Shown: positions 8,645 to 17,557 of the stretch, piece by piece
Numbering within the stretch: position 1 is the first letter of the stretch
Layout of the letters: each line of letters opens with the position of its first letter
Source: an uncultured Bacteriovorax sp.
Lineage (GTDB): Bacteria > Bdellovibrionota > Bacteriovoracia > Bacteriovoracales > Bacteriovoracaceae
Direction of reading: 5' to 3'
Length of the DNA: 64,000 nucleotides
Assembly: GCA_946481315.1 (NCBI GenBank)
Contig: CAMLMH010000001.1
Location: 248,001-312,000 of the forward strand
Made by a program: the position numbers and the translations under genes
Notes under the pieces: model-generated
What the model saw: the letters and a program-made list of their open reading frames with translations, nothing else
The model's database searches: none
Told to the model about the DNA's origin: nothing

Positions 8645-9072
8645 TGAAGATATTGAATTATCTATTTTTGTTTTTCATTATTTCCTCATGTGCTCATCAG
8701 GAACCTTTTACAGTTGAAAAAAATTGTTCTGACACTGCTTTGAAGCGGCTTAAGCCTGATAAAGCATCACATTTCCCTGATCAGAATGCAGTACAGGCTG
8801 CTCTTGCAAAATTTCCCGCGATTAGTTCACAGTTAAAAAGTTGCTATCAGAAATACCTGGATGATGGAGGCAAACAATCACACAAGGCCTGCCTGGTTCT
8901 GGAAACAGATGTTAACGGAACATTAACTTTTTTAGATATTGAAGATAAATCAAATAGCCTGAGTCCTGACTTAAAAGATTGTTTACTGTCAGTCCTAAAG
9001 GCTGAAGATTATTCATCGATGAAGTCATCAGTCATTGTACAACCATTCAATTTCAAATCAAAGAGACAATAA
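8644..9072 (+). CDS. lipoprotein with AgmX/PglI-type C-terminal domain
   Basis: A 142-residue predicted lipoprotein: hydrophobic start with lipobox IISSC (Cys16). The mature part has SCYQKYLDDGG, then KACLVLETDVNGTLTFLDIEDKS and DLKDCLLSVLKAEDYSS. This layout of a Cys-Tyr helix, a glycine-turn beta hairpin and a Cys helix is that of the AgmX/PglI C-terminal (TonB-C-like) domain known from myxobacterial motility proteins. It overlaps the previous stop (TAATG) and is followed 2 nt later by a related gene, so it is one of a tandem pair. Function unknown. Confidence 0.68.
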   Translation: MKILNYLFLFFIISSCAHQEPFTVEKNCSDTALKRLKPDKASHFPDQNAVQAALAKFPAISSQLKSCYQKYLDDGGKQSHKACLVLETDVNGTLTFLDIEDKSNSLSPDLKDCLLSVLKAEDYSSMKSSVIVQPFNFKSKRQ

Positions 9073-9074
9073 TA

Positions 9075-9542
9075 ATGCTGAAATCAGCACTAATCTTTCT
9101 CTGCTTTATTTCAGTCTCGTGCTCAACTTTAAATAGTGATTTCGATTACAAAGGCCATTGTTCTGCGGATGCGTATCAAAGAGTCAAAGAAATTGCAGCG
9201 CTTAAAACGAAAGATGTGAGAGGCGAGACAACTCGTGCAGAAAGAGATCGGATGAATCGTATCCGGCTCGTTAATCGGGCTTATGAAGAACAACTCAAGC
9301 TGCAGGTGTTTGAATGCCTGGCCGAGTATGAAGCTACTGGTGTGAAAGGAGAGTTATCAGTCTGTACAGTGGCTGAAACTGATCAGTCGGGAAAAATAAG
9401 TTTTCTGGAAGTTAATGACCGGACTAAAAAGTTAAATCCCAGACTCCGCACATGTATGGAAGAAAAAATACGTGCTTTCGATTTTTCAAAATATCCTGAC
9501 GTCATTGCAGTTCAGTCGATCAATATCGAATTAAATCCTTAA
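9075..9542 (+). CDS. lipoprotein with AgmX/PglI-like domain, paralogue of its neighbour
   Basis: A 155-residue lipoprotein with lipobox SVSC (Cys16), a charged helical segment (about 45-85), then FECLAEYEATGVKGELSVCTVAE and LNPRLRTCMEEKIRAFDFS. The domain has the same order of Cys, beta-hairpin and Cys-helix as the preceding protein, with about the same spacing, so the two probably arose by duplication and divergence. It ends 2 nt before the convergent RlmL-like gene. No function is known; a role in a cell-envelope complex is only a guess from the domain type. Confidence 0.66.
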   Translation: MLKSALIFLCFISVSCSTLNSDFDYKGHCSADAYQRVKEIAALKTKDVRGETTRAERDRMNRIRLVNRAYEEQLKLQVFECLAEYEATGVKGELSVCTVAETDQSGKISFLEVNDRTKKLNPRLRTCMEEKIRAFDFSKYPDVIAVQSINIELNP

Positions 9543-9543
9543 A

Positions 9544-10902
9544 TTAGTAAAGATCGTATTTTAACAGGCGGCACTCCAGGCTTCCATTGAAGAAAGTATG
9601 GCGAGCAGAAGTTCCTAGTGAAATACTTTTACGAAGTAATGGATTAGAAGTGAATATGTACGCTCGAAAACCTTTAAAGTTCTTTTTCAGGTTTTCCCCA
9701 AGATCGCGATAGAGTGTTTTTAATTCTTCTTCTTCGCCCATTCTCTCTCCGTAAGGAGGGTTACAGATGACGATTCCAGGTGGTTCATCCATTGGTGTGA
9801 TTTTGGTGGCATCACGCTTATTCAGAGTGACGATTTGTTGATCAATCATAGCATTGTGTAAATGGACGCGTGTCGTTTCTAGAGCGCGCTCACTAATGTC
9901 GAATCCGAAAAACTGGCGGGTTTGAAGTTCATTAAGGGCTGCCAGAGAGTGATTATATATGGCCTGTGCTCTTTCATCAAACAGCCGCATTGCTTTTCGG
10001 TCAGCAAGAAACCACGGGTGTTTAATGAAGTCAAAAACAGGAATACGTTTTTCAATGTATTGGCGAACTTTAAGATACGTAGGTGCAACCTTAGCCCGGA
10101 TTAAAATGGCTTCAATTAAAAGAGTTCCTGTTCCGCACATGCAATCGGTAAAGATATCTTTTTCTGAATCAAAGTCGGTGGTCATGATAATAGCTGCAGC
10201 AAGATTTTCTCTTAGTGGAGCTTTAAGTGATTCTTCGCGATAGCCTCTGTTGGAAATTGGTTCGCCACACATATCGACGAGAATACGGGCATTGAATAGC
10301 TCACTTCCCGGCTTACGTTCAACACGCAGAAGGAAAGTAATGTCCGGTCTGCCGGTATCAACACTCGGACGCTCACCATATTTTTCCCGGAAATTATCCA
10401 CGATTGCATCTTTTAGCAATTGAGAGAAAATCATTGAGTTGTTGAAATGCTCTTTTGTATCGCGATCAAAAAGGGTGTTGATTTTAAAAGTTTGTGAAAC
10501 GCTGAAGACTTTGTCCCACCATTTTTCTTTAGCGCGGGCATAGAGATCCCGTTCAGTGGCAATTGTATAAACTTGAATTTCTTTAAAGACACGGGAAGCA
10601 ACACGGGAATTTAATAAAACATCCAGGGCCTGCTCCGTTTCTGCTTTAAAAGCGACTCCGCCTTTTTCTACTTCAATACGGGTTATGCCCAAATCGCGAA
10701 TTTCTTTTTCCAGCAGATGTTCAACTTCACGAGGACACGAAGCAAAAAACGTAGACTGATCAAATTCTTTAGTTCCGTCTGGATTTACCTTAGCGCGAGG
10801 TGTGGCCTTTACATCACTCTTAACAGGTTTTTCCCGAGTCCGTCTTTCTTTGTAATTAATCGATTTTTTCTTAAAAGGCTTTTTAGAATCGCGCTCGGCC
10901 AT
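9544..10902 (-). CDS. rlmL: RlmL-like THUMP-domain 23S rRNA (guanine-N2)-methyltransferase
   Basis: Predicted m2G methyltransferase (RlmL modifies G2445 of 23S rRNA in E. coli). A Lys/Arg-rich N-terminal extension of about 45 residues comes before the THUMP region (FFASCPREVEHLLEKEI onward). The Rossmann fold follows, with CGTGTLLIEA as motif I and NPPYGER (about 377-383) as the catalytic N-P-P-Y. Length of 452 matches RlmL alone, without the RlmK half of the E. coli fusion. The basic tail probably aids RNA binding. It lies 21 nt after the kinase gene on the same strand. Confidence 0.86.
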   Translation of the reverse strand: MAERDSKKPFKKKSINYKERRTREKPVKSDVKATPRAKVNPDGTKEFDQSTFFASCPREVEHLLEKEIRDLGITRIEVEKGGVAFKAETEQALDVLLNSRVASRVFKEIQVYTIATERDLYARAKEKWWDKVFSVSQTFKINTLFDRDTKEHFNNSMIFSQLLKDAIVDNFREKYGERPSVDTGRPDITFLLRVERKPGSELFNARILVDMCGEPISNRGYREESLKAPLRENLAAAIIMTTDFDSEKDIFTDCMCGTGTLLIEAILIRAKVAPTYLKVRQYIEKRIPVFDFIKHPWFLADRKAMRLFDERAQAIYNHSLAALNELQTRQFFGFDISERALETTRVHLHNAMIDQQIVTLNKRDATKITPMDEPPGIVICNPPYGERMGEEEELKTLYRDLGENLKKNFKGFRAYIFTSNPLLRKSISLGTSARHTFFNGSLECRLLKYDLY

Positions 10903-10923
10903 GATCGTTGTCCCGTTTTTTAG

Positions 10924-11865
10924 TTAGGTCTTTAGCATATCATGATAGTGCATGGCCCGCACTAAAAGATCGCGATAGGAATCTTCCATCAATGGATTTA
11001 GATTACCTTCTTTAAAACGTTTGATTCTCCATAGAGAAATCGACAAAAGTCCCAGTATGATCGCATCGTCGAGATGCCGTTTTTCCAGAGCTGGCAATGG
11101 CCGGATTGATTCATAACCCTTTAAATATGAATGAACGAGAGGAGAAATAATCCTCCCTTTTTCAATACAGGTTCCGGAAATGGAAATTCCTAAATCGAGC
11201 AGATATTCGCCGATACCGGCCTGCTCAAAATCAAGCACTGAGCTTAAATGGTTATTATTGAAAAGAGTATTGTCATAATAGAGATCACCATGAATTACGC
11301 CAGTCGCAAAGGGAATGGACAGGAATGCCTGTAGTCGGTCAGGAAAAAAATTATCAAAGGCTTTTTTGTAATCTTCCGGACAAAGCGGGGACTCTGTGTA
11401 AGTGAGTATTTCGTGCGGCCCGTATCCCACTTGCTGATGAGATCGCAACGCTTTTAACCTTTCGGCTTTGTGAGGCAGGTTGTGTAACCTGGCCAGTGCC
11501 TGGCCAACTTCTGCGCAGGTTGTATCGGATGGTCCCGGGGGAATTCCGTCCACAAAAGGATAAAGGACTCCAAAATATTTCCCGCATTGATAGATATAAT
11601 CACCAGTCTGAACCTGAAAAGGGCGCAGTGAGTAGGGATATCCCTGTTCGCTGAGGTACATGAGAATAGTCTGTTCTTCTGCTAATTGAGTCTGATTTTT
11701 ATCATTGGAAATTTTTAGCAAAACAGTTTCGTTTTGCAGGTCAACTCGGTAATTGGAGTTCGAGATTCCAAGAGACAGAGGGGTACATTTGATGACTTTG
11801 CTCTTGCCATAAAGCTTGAGAATTTCTTCAGCTTCCTGAAGACTGATTTGGGTATAGCTGGCCAT
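10924..11865 (-). CDS. phosphotransferase-fold kinase, homoserine kinase type II-like
   Basis: A 313-residue kinase with the aminoglycoside-phosphotransferase (APH) fold. Seen: LGISNSNYRV as the nucleotide loop, LLKIS for the ATP-contacting lysine, the Brenner-type catalytic loop GVIHGDLYYDNTLF (Asp194, Asn199) and SVLDFEQAGIGEYLLDLG with the metal-binding Asp212. The pattern best resembles bacterial type II homoserine kinase (ThrB), but choline- and other small-molecule kinases share it. The neighbouring genes do not include threonine biosynthesis, so the substrate stays open. It is cotranscribed with rlmL and divergent from ahcY. Confidence 0.72.
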   Translation of the reverse strand: MASYTQISLQEAEEILKLYGKSKVIKCTPLSLGISNSNYRVDLQNETVLLKISNDKNQTQLAEEQTILMYLSEQGYPYSLRPFQVQTGDYIYQCGKYFGVLYPFVDGIPPGPSDTTCAEVGQALARLHNLPHKAERLKALRSHQQVGYGPHEILTYTESPLCPEDYKKAFDNFFPDRLQAFLSIPFATGVIHGDLYYDNTLFNNNHLSSVLDFEQAGIGEYLLDLGISISGTCIEKGRIISPLVHSYLKGYESIRPLPALEKRHLDDAIILGLLSISLWRIKRFKEGNLNPLMEDSYRDLLVRAMHYHDMLKT

Positions 11866-11877
11866 ATGGATTTAACC

Positions 11878-11906
11878 TTGTGACGTTAGGGTTTGGGTGC
11901 TATAGT
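11878..11906 (+). promoter_or_regulatory. sigma70-type promoter for ahcY-rpiB
   Basis: TTGTGA (11878-11883) and TATAGT (11901-11906) are separated by exactly 17 bp, placing transcription start near 11913, about 42 nt before the ahcY ATG. That leader is too short for a SAH riboswitch. A strong RBS (AAGGGGG, 11944-11950) precedes the start codon. Confidence 0.6.
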
Positions 11907-11954
11907 TGTCACGCTCATTCTATAACAAAAAATGTAAACCACTAAGGGGGAAAT

Positions 11955-13250
11955 ATGGCCTTTACCGATTATAAAGTTAAAGATATGTCACTGGCCGACT
12001 GGGGACGTAAGGAAATCGAAATCGCTGAAACAGAAATGCCGGGACTAATGGCACTTCGTGCTGAATATGGAAAATCTAAGCCTTTAAAAGGCGCTAAGAT
12101 TGCCGGATGTCTTCACATGACTATTCAGACAGCTGTACTTATCGAAACTTTAGTCGAATTAGGCGCAGAAGTTCGTTGGTCATCATGCAACATTTTCTCA
12201 ACTCAAGATCAGGCTGCTGCTGCTATTGCTGCTGCAGGGATTCCTGTTTTTGCATGGAAAGGCATGAATGAAAAAGAGTTCGACTGGTGTATTGAACAAA
12301 CGCTTAAGTGGCCGGATGGTTCAGGGCTGAACATGATTCTTGATGATGGCGGTGACCTTACAGTAATGGTTCACCAAAAATATCCTGAACTGATCAAAAA
12401 CATCAAAGGTCTATCAGAAGAAACAACTACAGGTGTTCACCGTCTCTACGATATGATGAAAAAAGGCGAGCTTAAGATGCCTGCAATCAACGTAAACGAC
12501 TCAACAACAAAATCAAAATTCGATAACCTTTACGGTTGTCGCGAATCACTGGTTGACTCTATTAAACGTGCCACTGACGTAATGGTTGCCGGTAAAGTTT
12601 GTGTTGTTGCCGGATACGGTGACGTAGGTAAAGGTTCCGCTGGTTCATTCCGCGGATTAGGCGGACGTGTAATCGTAACTGAAATTGATCCAATTTGTGC
12701 GCTTCAGGCTGCCATGGAAGGTTACCAGGTAATGACAATGGACGAAGCAGCTAAGCTTGGTGACATCTTCGTTACGGCTACCGGATGTGTAGACGTTATC
12801 ACTGGCAAGCATATGGAAATGATGAAAGATGGAGCGATCGTTGCTAACATCGGTCACTTTGATCTGGAAATTGAAGTTGCTTACCTGAATAAAACTGCGA
12901 AAAAAGTAAATATTAAGCCACAAGTAGACCAATACATTATGCCATCTGGAAAGAAACTTATCGTTCTTGCTGAAGGCCGTCTGGTTAACCTTGGTTGCGG
13001 AACTGGTCACCCATCGTTCGTAATGAGTAACTCATTCACGAATCAGGTTATGGCACAAATTGAGCTTTGGGAAAATCATAAGAATTATGAAAACAAAGTT
13101 TATGTTCTTCCAAAACACTTAGATGAAAAAGTAGCTCGTCTACATCTTGAAAAAATCGGTGTAAAACTTGATAAGCTAAATTCTAAACAAGCAGAATACC
13201 TGGGGATTAAGCCAGAAGGTCCATATAAACCAGATCACTACAGATACTAA
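11955..13250 (+). CDS. ahcY: adenosylhomocysteinase
   Basis: Hydrolyses S-adenosylhomocysteine to adenosine and homocysteine, relieving product inhibition of SAM-dependent methyltransferases. The 431-residue protein shows the NAD-binding [17 protein letters not shown] (from residue 220), the substrate-site [13 protein letters not shown] segment, DDGGDLT, GHFDLEI, and the conserved C-terminal KPDHYRY, so it is full length. It starts after a good promoter and strong RBS, and its TAA shares a base with the rpiB ATG (TAATG). Its product homocysteine feeds the CBS/CGL pathway encoded at 36.3-38.9 kb. Confidence 0.98.
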   Translation: MAFTDYKVKDMSLADWGRKEIEIAETEMPGLMALRAEYGKSKPLKGAKIAGCLHMTIQTAVLIETLVELGAEVRWSSCNIFSTQDQAAAAIAAAGIPVFAWKGMNEKEFDWCIEQTLKWPDGSGLNMILDDGGDLTVMVHQKYPELIKNIKGLSEETTTGVHRLYDMMKKGELKMPAINVNDSTTKSKFDNLYGCRESLVDSIKRATDVMVAGKVCVVAGYGDVGKGSAGSFRGLGGRVIVTEIDPICALQAAMEGYQVMTMDEAAKLGDIFVTATGCVDVITGKHMEMMKDGAIVANIGHFDLEIEVAYLNKTAKKVNIKPQVDQYIMPSGKKLIVLAEGRLVNLGCGTGHPSFVMSNSFTNQVMAQIELWENHKNYENKVYVLPKHLDEKVARLHLEKIGVKLDKLNSKQAEYLGIKPEGPYKPDHYRY

Positions 13251-13690
13251 TGAAAATTGCTCTTGGCTGCGATCACGCGGCATATGAAATGAAGGAAGCT
13301 GTAAAAAGCTTCCTTCAACTCAAAAAAATTGAAGTCATTGATGTCGGTACATTTAGTGCTGATCGGGTCGACTATCCTGATTATGCCCAAAAAGTTTGCC
13401 ACGAAGTTATCGCCCATAAAATCGATGGCATTTTGATTTGTGGCTCTGGAATCGGAGTATCGATGGCCGCAAACCGCTACAAAGGGATTCGGGCTGCCCT
13501 ATGCCGTTCTGTTCATGATGCAGAGATGTCTCGCAAGCATAACAACTCCAACGTTATTTGCTTAGGGGCCAGATTTAATTCTGAAGAAGAAATTAAAGGC
13601 ATTCTGGAAGCGTGGTTTTCTCACGATTTTGAAGGCGGAAGACATGCTGAGCGTCTGGCTAAGTTTGAAGATACTGGAGAAGATTGTTGA
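13250..13690 (+). CDS. rpiB: ribose-5-phosphate isomerase B
   Basis: Interconverts ribose 5-phosphate and ribulose 5-phosphate. The 146-residue protein begins [16 protein letters not shown], with the phosphate-binding CDHA at the start, the catalytic cysteine in ICGSGIGVSMAANR (Cys64) and the ring-opening histidine in SRKHNNSNV (His97), all typical of the LacA/RpiB family. It overlaps ahcY by one base and its TGA overlaps the TTG start of the following membrane protein. Coupling to ahcY may help recycle ribose from adenosine, but that link is an inference. Confidence 0.95.
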   Translation: MKIALGCDHAAYEMKEAVKSFLQLKKIEVIDVGTFSADRVDYPDYAQKVCHEVIAHKIDGILICGSGIGVSMAANRYKGIRAALCRSVHDAEMSRKHNNSNVICLGARFNSEEEIKGILEAWFSHDFEGGRHAERLAKFEDTGEDC

Positions 13691-14358
13691 AGCTCTTTGA
13701 AAAAATCATGTATCCCATTCTTCTGATTATTATCTTTTTTGCGATTTATCTGGCGAAAACGGATCTGAATTATTTTGAATCAACTCTTGCCGTTCCCGGC
13801 GGATTATTCCAGTGTATTATTTTTGGAACATTGTTGTTTGCCTCTATTATGTGTTTTTACCGCGCGAGCATCCTGAAGCCTTTTCGGGGGGGAACATTTT
13901 CATTTTGTCTCATTATAATGGGAGTGATTTTTCTGGCCTTCGCTCTTGATGAAGTGAGCTGGGGACAGACTTTTTTTGGCTTTGAAACACCGGAATTTTT
14001 CAAAACCCGTAACATAAAAGGGGAGATGAACTTTCATCACCTGGTCATTGGCGGATTTCACGTGAATGACATTATTTTCACATTAACAATAAAGGTGATC
14101 GCCACTCTTTATTTTCTAGTTTTACCTTTTAGTTATAAGCGTCTTGATCGTCTTAAAGCGTTTGTAAATCGATATGCGATTCCGCTTCCCCGTTATTCTC
14201 ATACGGCTGCTTACGCAGTGATTGCGATCCTGATGAGCTTCATTCCATCCAATCTGCGCTATATTGTTTTTGAGTTGTGTTTCTACTGGATTTTGGTACT
14301 GATGATGTACAATCCGCTTAATGATGAGATCTTTTCACGGGTGTCGTTAGTCCGCTGA
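13687..14358 (+). CDS. multi-pass membrane protein, function unknown
   Basis: A ~223-residue protein with about six hydrophobic segments. The central DEVSWGQTFFGFETPE and MNFHH segments match a family of uncharacterised bacterial membrane proteins that often lie near glycosyltransferase genes; I know no function. The TTG at 13687 is preferred because TTGA overlaps the rpiB stop and GGAGA lies 7-8 nt upstream; TTG 13684 or ATG 13708 are alternatives. The 3' end overlaps the convergent glycosyltransferase gene by 41 nt. Confidence 0.7.
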   Translation: MKLFEKIMYPILLIIIFFAIYLAKTDLNYFESTLAVPGGLFQCIIFGTLLFASIMCFYRASILKPFRGGTFSFCLIIMGVIFLAFALDEVSWGQTFFGFETPEFFKTRNIKGEMNFHHLVIGGFHVNDIIFTLTIKVIATLYFLVLPFSYKRLDRLKAFVNRYAIPLPRYSHTAAYAVIAILMSFIPSNLRYIVFELCFYWILVLMMYNPLNDEIFSRVSLVR

Positions 14359-15067
14359 TTCGCAGTCTGATTAAAACCCAGACAGCTTCCGCAATAATTC
14401 CGAAATTCATTTTAGATTCACCACTTTTTCTTTGTTCGAAATGGATGGGAATCTCTACAAATTTTGCACCGGTCTGATGGAGACGAAAATTCACTTCACT
14501 TTGAAAAATATATCCTCTGGACAGGAACTTAACATTTGCCAGTCTCTCAAGAGACTCTCGTCGAAAACATTTAAAACCGCTGGTCGAGTCCCGCAAAGAA
14601 AGTCCGGTCAATAACTGAATGAGCACAATGCCAGTGCGGGAAAGCAGCTTGCGATACCAAGGCCAGCTGGATGTTTTTCCTCCGGACAAGTAGCGGGACC
14701 CCAATGCCACATCTGCCTGTTCGCAGGCTTCACGCAATTTGAGAACGTCGCTAGGATTGTGTGAAAAATCGCAGTCCATCTGAATAATAAATTGATAGTT
14801 TCCTTTAAGGGCTGTTTTAAAAGCAGTGTTATAGGCCGTTCCAAGACCGAATTTGCCACTCCTTTCAATAAGGCTTAGTGTGGAGTATTTTTTTTGCATT
14901 TCTTTAATGGCCGGTGCTGTCTGATCTGGAGAGTGATCATCGATAAAGAGGAGAGAGACTTGCGGATAGAGTCTATAGAGATGTTCGATCATAAGCGGGG
15001 CATTTTCCCGCTCGTTATACGTGGGAATAATTATCAGAGTGTCCCGAAGATCAGAATGAAAATTCAA
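14318..15067 (-). CDS. polyprenol-phosphate mannosyltransferase-like GT2 glycosyltransferase
   Basis: Likely transfers a sugar from a nucleotide donor to polyprenyl phosphate at the inner face of the membrane. The 249-residue GT2 domain has IIIPTYNERENAP, FIDDHSPDQT, the DxD metal site in IIQMDCDFSHNP (98-100), GSRYLSGG, and the RGYIFQSEVNFRL acceptor-side motif, matching Ppm/Dpm1-type enzymes that lack transmembrane segments. The TTG start abuts the stop of the upstream gene (TAATTG at 15070-15065), which implies coupled translation. The sugar is not determined; mannose is a family guess. Confidence 0.85.
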   Translation of the reverse strand: MNFHSDLRDTLIIIPTYNERENAPLMIEHLYRLYPQVSLLFIDDHSPDQTAPAIKEMQKKYSTLSLIERSGKFGLGTAYNTAFKTALKGNYQFIIQMDCDFSHNPSDVLKLREACEQADVALGSRYLSGGKTSSWPWYRKLLSRTGIVLIQLLTGLSLRDSTSGFKCFRRESLERLANVKFLSRGYIFQSEVNFRLHQTGAKFVEIPIHFEQRKSGESKMNFGIIAEAVWVLIRLRISGLTTPVKRSHH

Positions 15068-16822
15068 TTATTCGCCTTCAACTTCGAGGAGCTTACGGCC
15101 AGTCAGTTGATAACGGGATGATATAATTTCAAATAATGGACGTTCGTTGTCCCGAGTAATCTGACTGGAACGTGCTGCTTGAGCTTCAGCTCTTTCAGCG
15201 AACTGCACCAGCTTTGAATTGGCGGCTTTTTTATCTCCCCCCAGCTTTAGTTTGGAAGAAAGATCGTCGTCACCTGATTTTTTGGCAACTTCCCCACGTA
15301 CACCTAATCCAGCCCCTCCGCTGAAATCAACGATGTTAGATGATTTTGCCGGAGCAGCTACAGCAACAACCTGACCACTCGCCGCTGAGCTTAATTTGGC
15401 CATAGCGGAATCCATCGCGGCCTGGGAAGGAGTTGTTTGCGCCATCATAGCTGCAACATTAGCAGGAATACCCTGGCTCACGTATCCATCGGCGATATTT
15501 TTTTGCGCCTTTGTAAGTGGAGCTGTTAACTGAAACTTGGAACCCAGTTCATTGAGGGCCTTTTTAGCAATAGCGGCTGTCCGGTCGTAAGAGCGTGAGT
15601 TCAGTGTGCCGCCTTCAAGTTCGCCTCGGGTTAAGGAGCGAACAGATTTAAAAGGTGAAGAAACATAACCTGTACCTAAGTTAAGTGCTCCCTGGCTTTG
15701 CAGTTCAATGCGATTGTCGAGACAAGTGTTACGTGCTTCACATGCACAAGTCGGATCTATTTTCAAATTTTCATCAGTACAGGCGATACGATAAGAATCT
15801 TTCGCCAGTAATTTTTTATGTAATTGCGGTAGACAATATTGTGGATCGTTTTGCGTCTCTGGTTGTGAACAGTAGCAAAGTTTGTCAGTGATTGGATTAC
15901 AGTCTCCCTTTCCAGGCAGAGCATCTGCAATCTTGCGGACTTTTTCAGCATATTCTTTATTGGCCGCAACTTCATTTTGATAAAAGGCCCCAAGCAATGT
16001 AGCTGCACCAATTTTTATGACCAGGTTTTTATCGACAGCAAAACTGCCGGTAGCTGCGCTGACACCATAACAAGCGGCACCACCGAACCAGCCGGCAGCC
16101 TGCACCTGGGCCATCTTTGCACGATTGTCATGACTTTTAGCTGCTTTCAATAAAGTGTCTTTCTGAGCAGTTTCGCCATTGCCGATTTCCGATTGTAATT
16201 CTTTAGCGATACTCTGCTGGGAAAAAGTGGCAATACCTTCAGTGGCTGCAGGAATATATTTACAATAATCGCTGGCCTGATCTTCTTTTTTGTTTTTATC
16301 CCCGCCTTTCTCAGTAGCGGCTGTCTCGTCTTTTTTAGGGGTTTCTTTGGCAGCTTCTGCACCTTTGCCATCGCTTTTACCCTTGCCTTTCGTCAGCGGC
16401 AGGAGGCCATCTCCGCCCATTGAACCAAACATTGCGTAGGCCTGAGCTATTCCTTTAACCATTCCGGGATCCATACCCATAAATTTATGTTTTCCGGCAT
16501 TACCATTACAGACAGATGACATTTCACCCGTACAGTTCTCCTGATAAATACGGTTAGCCTTACCCTGATGAACGAAATTTTCCGATAATTGTTTATCCTG
16601 GTCTGTTAAATTTTTCCCATCGTCCACAATTCCCTGCGATCCTTTGAGACTGTTTAGTGTGCTTTTAGGCTTGTCGGCATTCAGCTTATCTTGCTGCTCC
16701 TGAGCCTTGAGAGCATTTTCGCGCAAAAGACGATTTCGCTCCTTTTCAGATTCATTAGTAAGCTGGGCACTGGCATTGAGGCCTTGCAGGAGAAGAATGA
16801 GAGGTAAAATGTATATTTTCAT
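15068..16822 (-). CDS. secreted Cys-rich protein, function unknown
   Basis: A 584-residue exported protein. The ATG at 16822 gives MKIYILPLILLLQGLNASAQ, a clean signal peptide; upstream in-frame codons only lengthen it. It has a helical Lys/Glu/Gln-rich part, a low-complexity Lys/Glu/Thr/Gly stretch (about 150-185), and a cysteine-rich centre (about 305-365) with LCYCSQPE and TCACEARNTC. A Ser/Ala-rich C-terminal region follows. Cysteine spacing resembles the partial secreted protein at the end of this window. No family recognised. It is transcribed with the glycosyltransferase. Confidence 0.75.
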   Translation of the reverse strand: MKIYILPLILLLQGLNASAQLTNESEKERNRLLRENALKAQEQQDKLNADKPKSTLNSLKGSQGIVDDGKNLTDQDKQLSENFVHQGKANRIYQENCTGEMSSVCNGNAGKHKFMGMDPGMVKGIAQAYAMFGSMGGDGLLPLTKGKGKSDGKGAEAAKETPKKDETAATEKGGDKNKKEDQASDYCKYIPAATEGIATFSQQSIAKELQSEIGNGETAQKDTLLKAAKSHDNRAKMAQVQAAGWFGGAACYGVSAATGSFAVDKNLVIKIGAATLLGAFYQNEVAANKEYAEKVRKIADALPGKGDCNPITDKLCYCSQPETQNDPQYCLPQLHKKLLAKDSYRIACTDENLKIDPTCACEARNTCLDNRIELQSQGALNLGTGYVSSPFKSVRSLTRGELEGGTLNSRSYDRTAAIAKKALNELGSKFQLTAPLTKAQKNIADGYVSQGIPANVAAMMAQTTPSQAAMDSAMAKLSSAASGQVVAVAAPAKSSNIVDFSGGAGLGVRGEVAKKSGDDDLSSKLKLGGDKKAANSKLVQFAERAEAQAARSSQITRDNERPLFEIISSRYQLTGRKLLEVEGE

Positions 16823-17002
16823 AGATCTATAGTAACATTGACTGACAAAATTCACCGGATGGGCAAATTTGTCTTGCTATTTTTCTTTGTCAAATCCAGA
16901 GCTTAGCAGCTTTTTTCACGCTTATTAGCCGTCTGATTCTGCCAACTTTTAATGGCTTCGTTCATTGACGTTTCGCCTCTATGATTGATACAAATTTGAG
17001 CT

Positions 17003-17557
17003 ATGACGAATAAAATTAAAGATGCAAAAGAACATACAGAAAACGAATTGTCTCATTCGATGGTCCACTATTTACTGACCATTCATAAACTTAAAGAAAA
17101 TCGCGGATTCGCGAGGGTTACTGATATTGCTAAAGATCTGGATCTGACCAAGGGATCAGTTTCGACTATGCTGAATAATCTCAAGAAAAAAGGATTCATT
17201 CAGGAAGAAGATGACTGTAAATTTGTTGTGCTGACACAGCAAGGCCACGATGAGGTTCATCGCATTCTTTCCTCGCGCACGCTGTTGTTTTATTTCCTTC
17301 GCGATTTTGTCGGAGTGGATGAAAAGACAGCCCAATATGATTCCTGTCAAATGGAACATTTAATGAGTGCAGAAACGAGCGGGAAGTTTTTCAATTTCAT
17401 GAAAACTCTTGCCTGTACTTGTGATGATCTCGATAAAAAAGGACAACTACCGAAGTCGTTTCAGTTTAAAACAACTTTAGATCTTTGTTCATATTCTACT
17501 TCTGATGAATTTATTCATCACCAAAAAGGCGACAGTCATTTACAGAGCGATAATTAG
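17003..17557 (+). CDS. DtxR/MntR-family metal-dependent transcriptional repressor
   Basis: A 184-residue cytoplasmic regulator predicted to bind DNA when loaded with Fe2+ or Mn2+. Residues 15-75 form the winged helix: MVHYLLTIHKL, ARVTDIAKDLDLTKGSVSTML, then KKKGFIQEED and VVLTQQGHDEVHRI. The dimerisation/metal domain has DSCQMEHLMS with Cys115, Glu118 and His119, equivalent to the DtxR Cys-x2-Glu-His ligands. A Cys pair (CTCDD) follows. The SH3-like third domain is absent. No metal transporter is adjacent, so the regulon is not visible here. RBS is weak. Confidence 0.85.
   Translation: MTNKIKDAKEHTENELSHSMVHYLLTIHKLKENRGFARVTDIAKDLDLTKGSVSTMLNNLKKKGFIQEEDDCKFVVLTQQGHDEVHRILSSRTLLFYFLRDFVGVDEKTAQYDSCQMEHLMSAETSGKFFNFMKTLACTCDDLDKKGQLPKSFQFKTTLDLCSYSTSDEFIHHQKGDSHLQSDN

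Noticed and set aside
11907..11954. SAH riboswitch upstream of ahcY
   Set aside because: The predicted leader is only about 42 nt and no conserved SAH-riboswitch stems are visible.
16899..16961. 20-codon minus-strand frame (MNEAIKSWQNQTANKREKSC) between the Cys-rich protein and DtxR-like genes
   Set aside because: Very short; GAGG is about 13 nt from the ATG, farther than usual; no further support. Could be a small peptide but I cannot support it.
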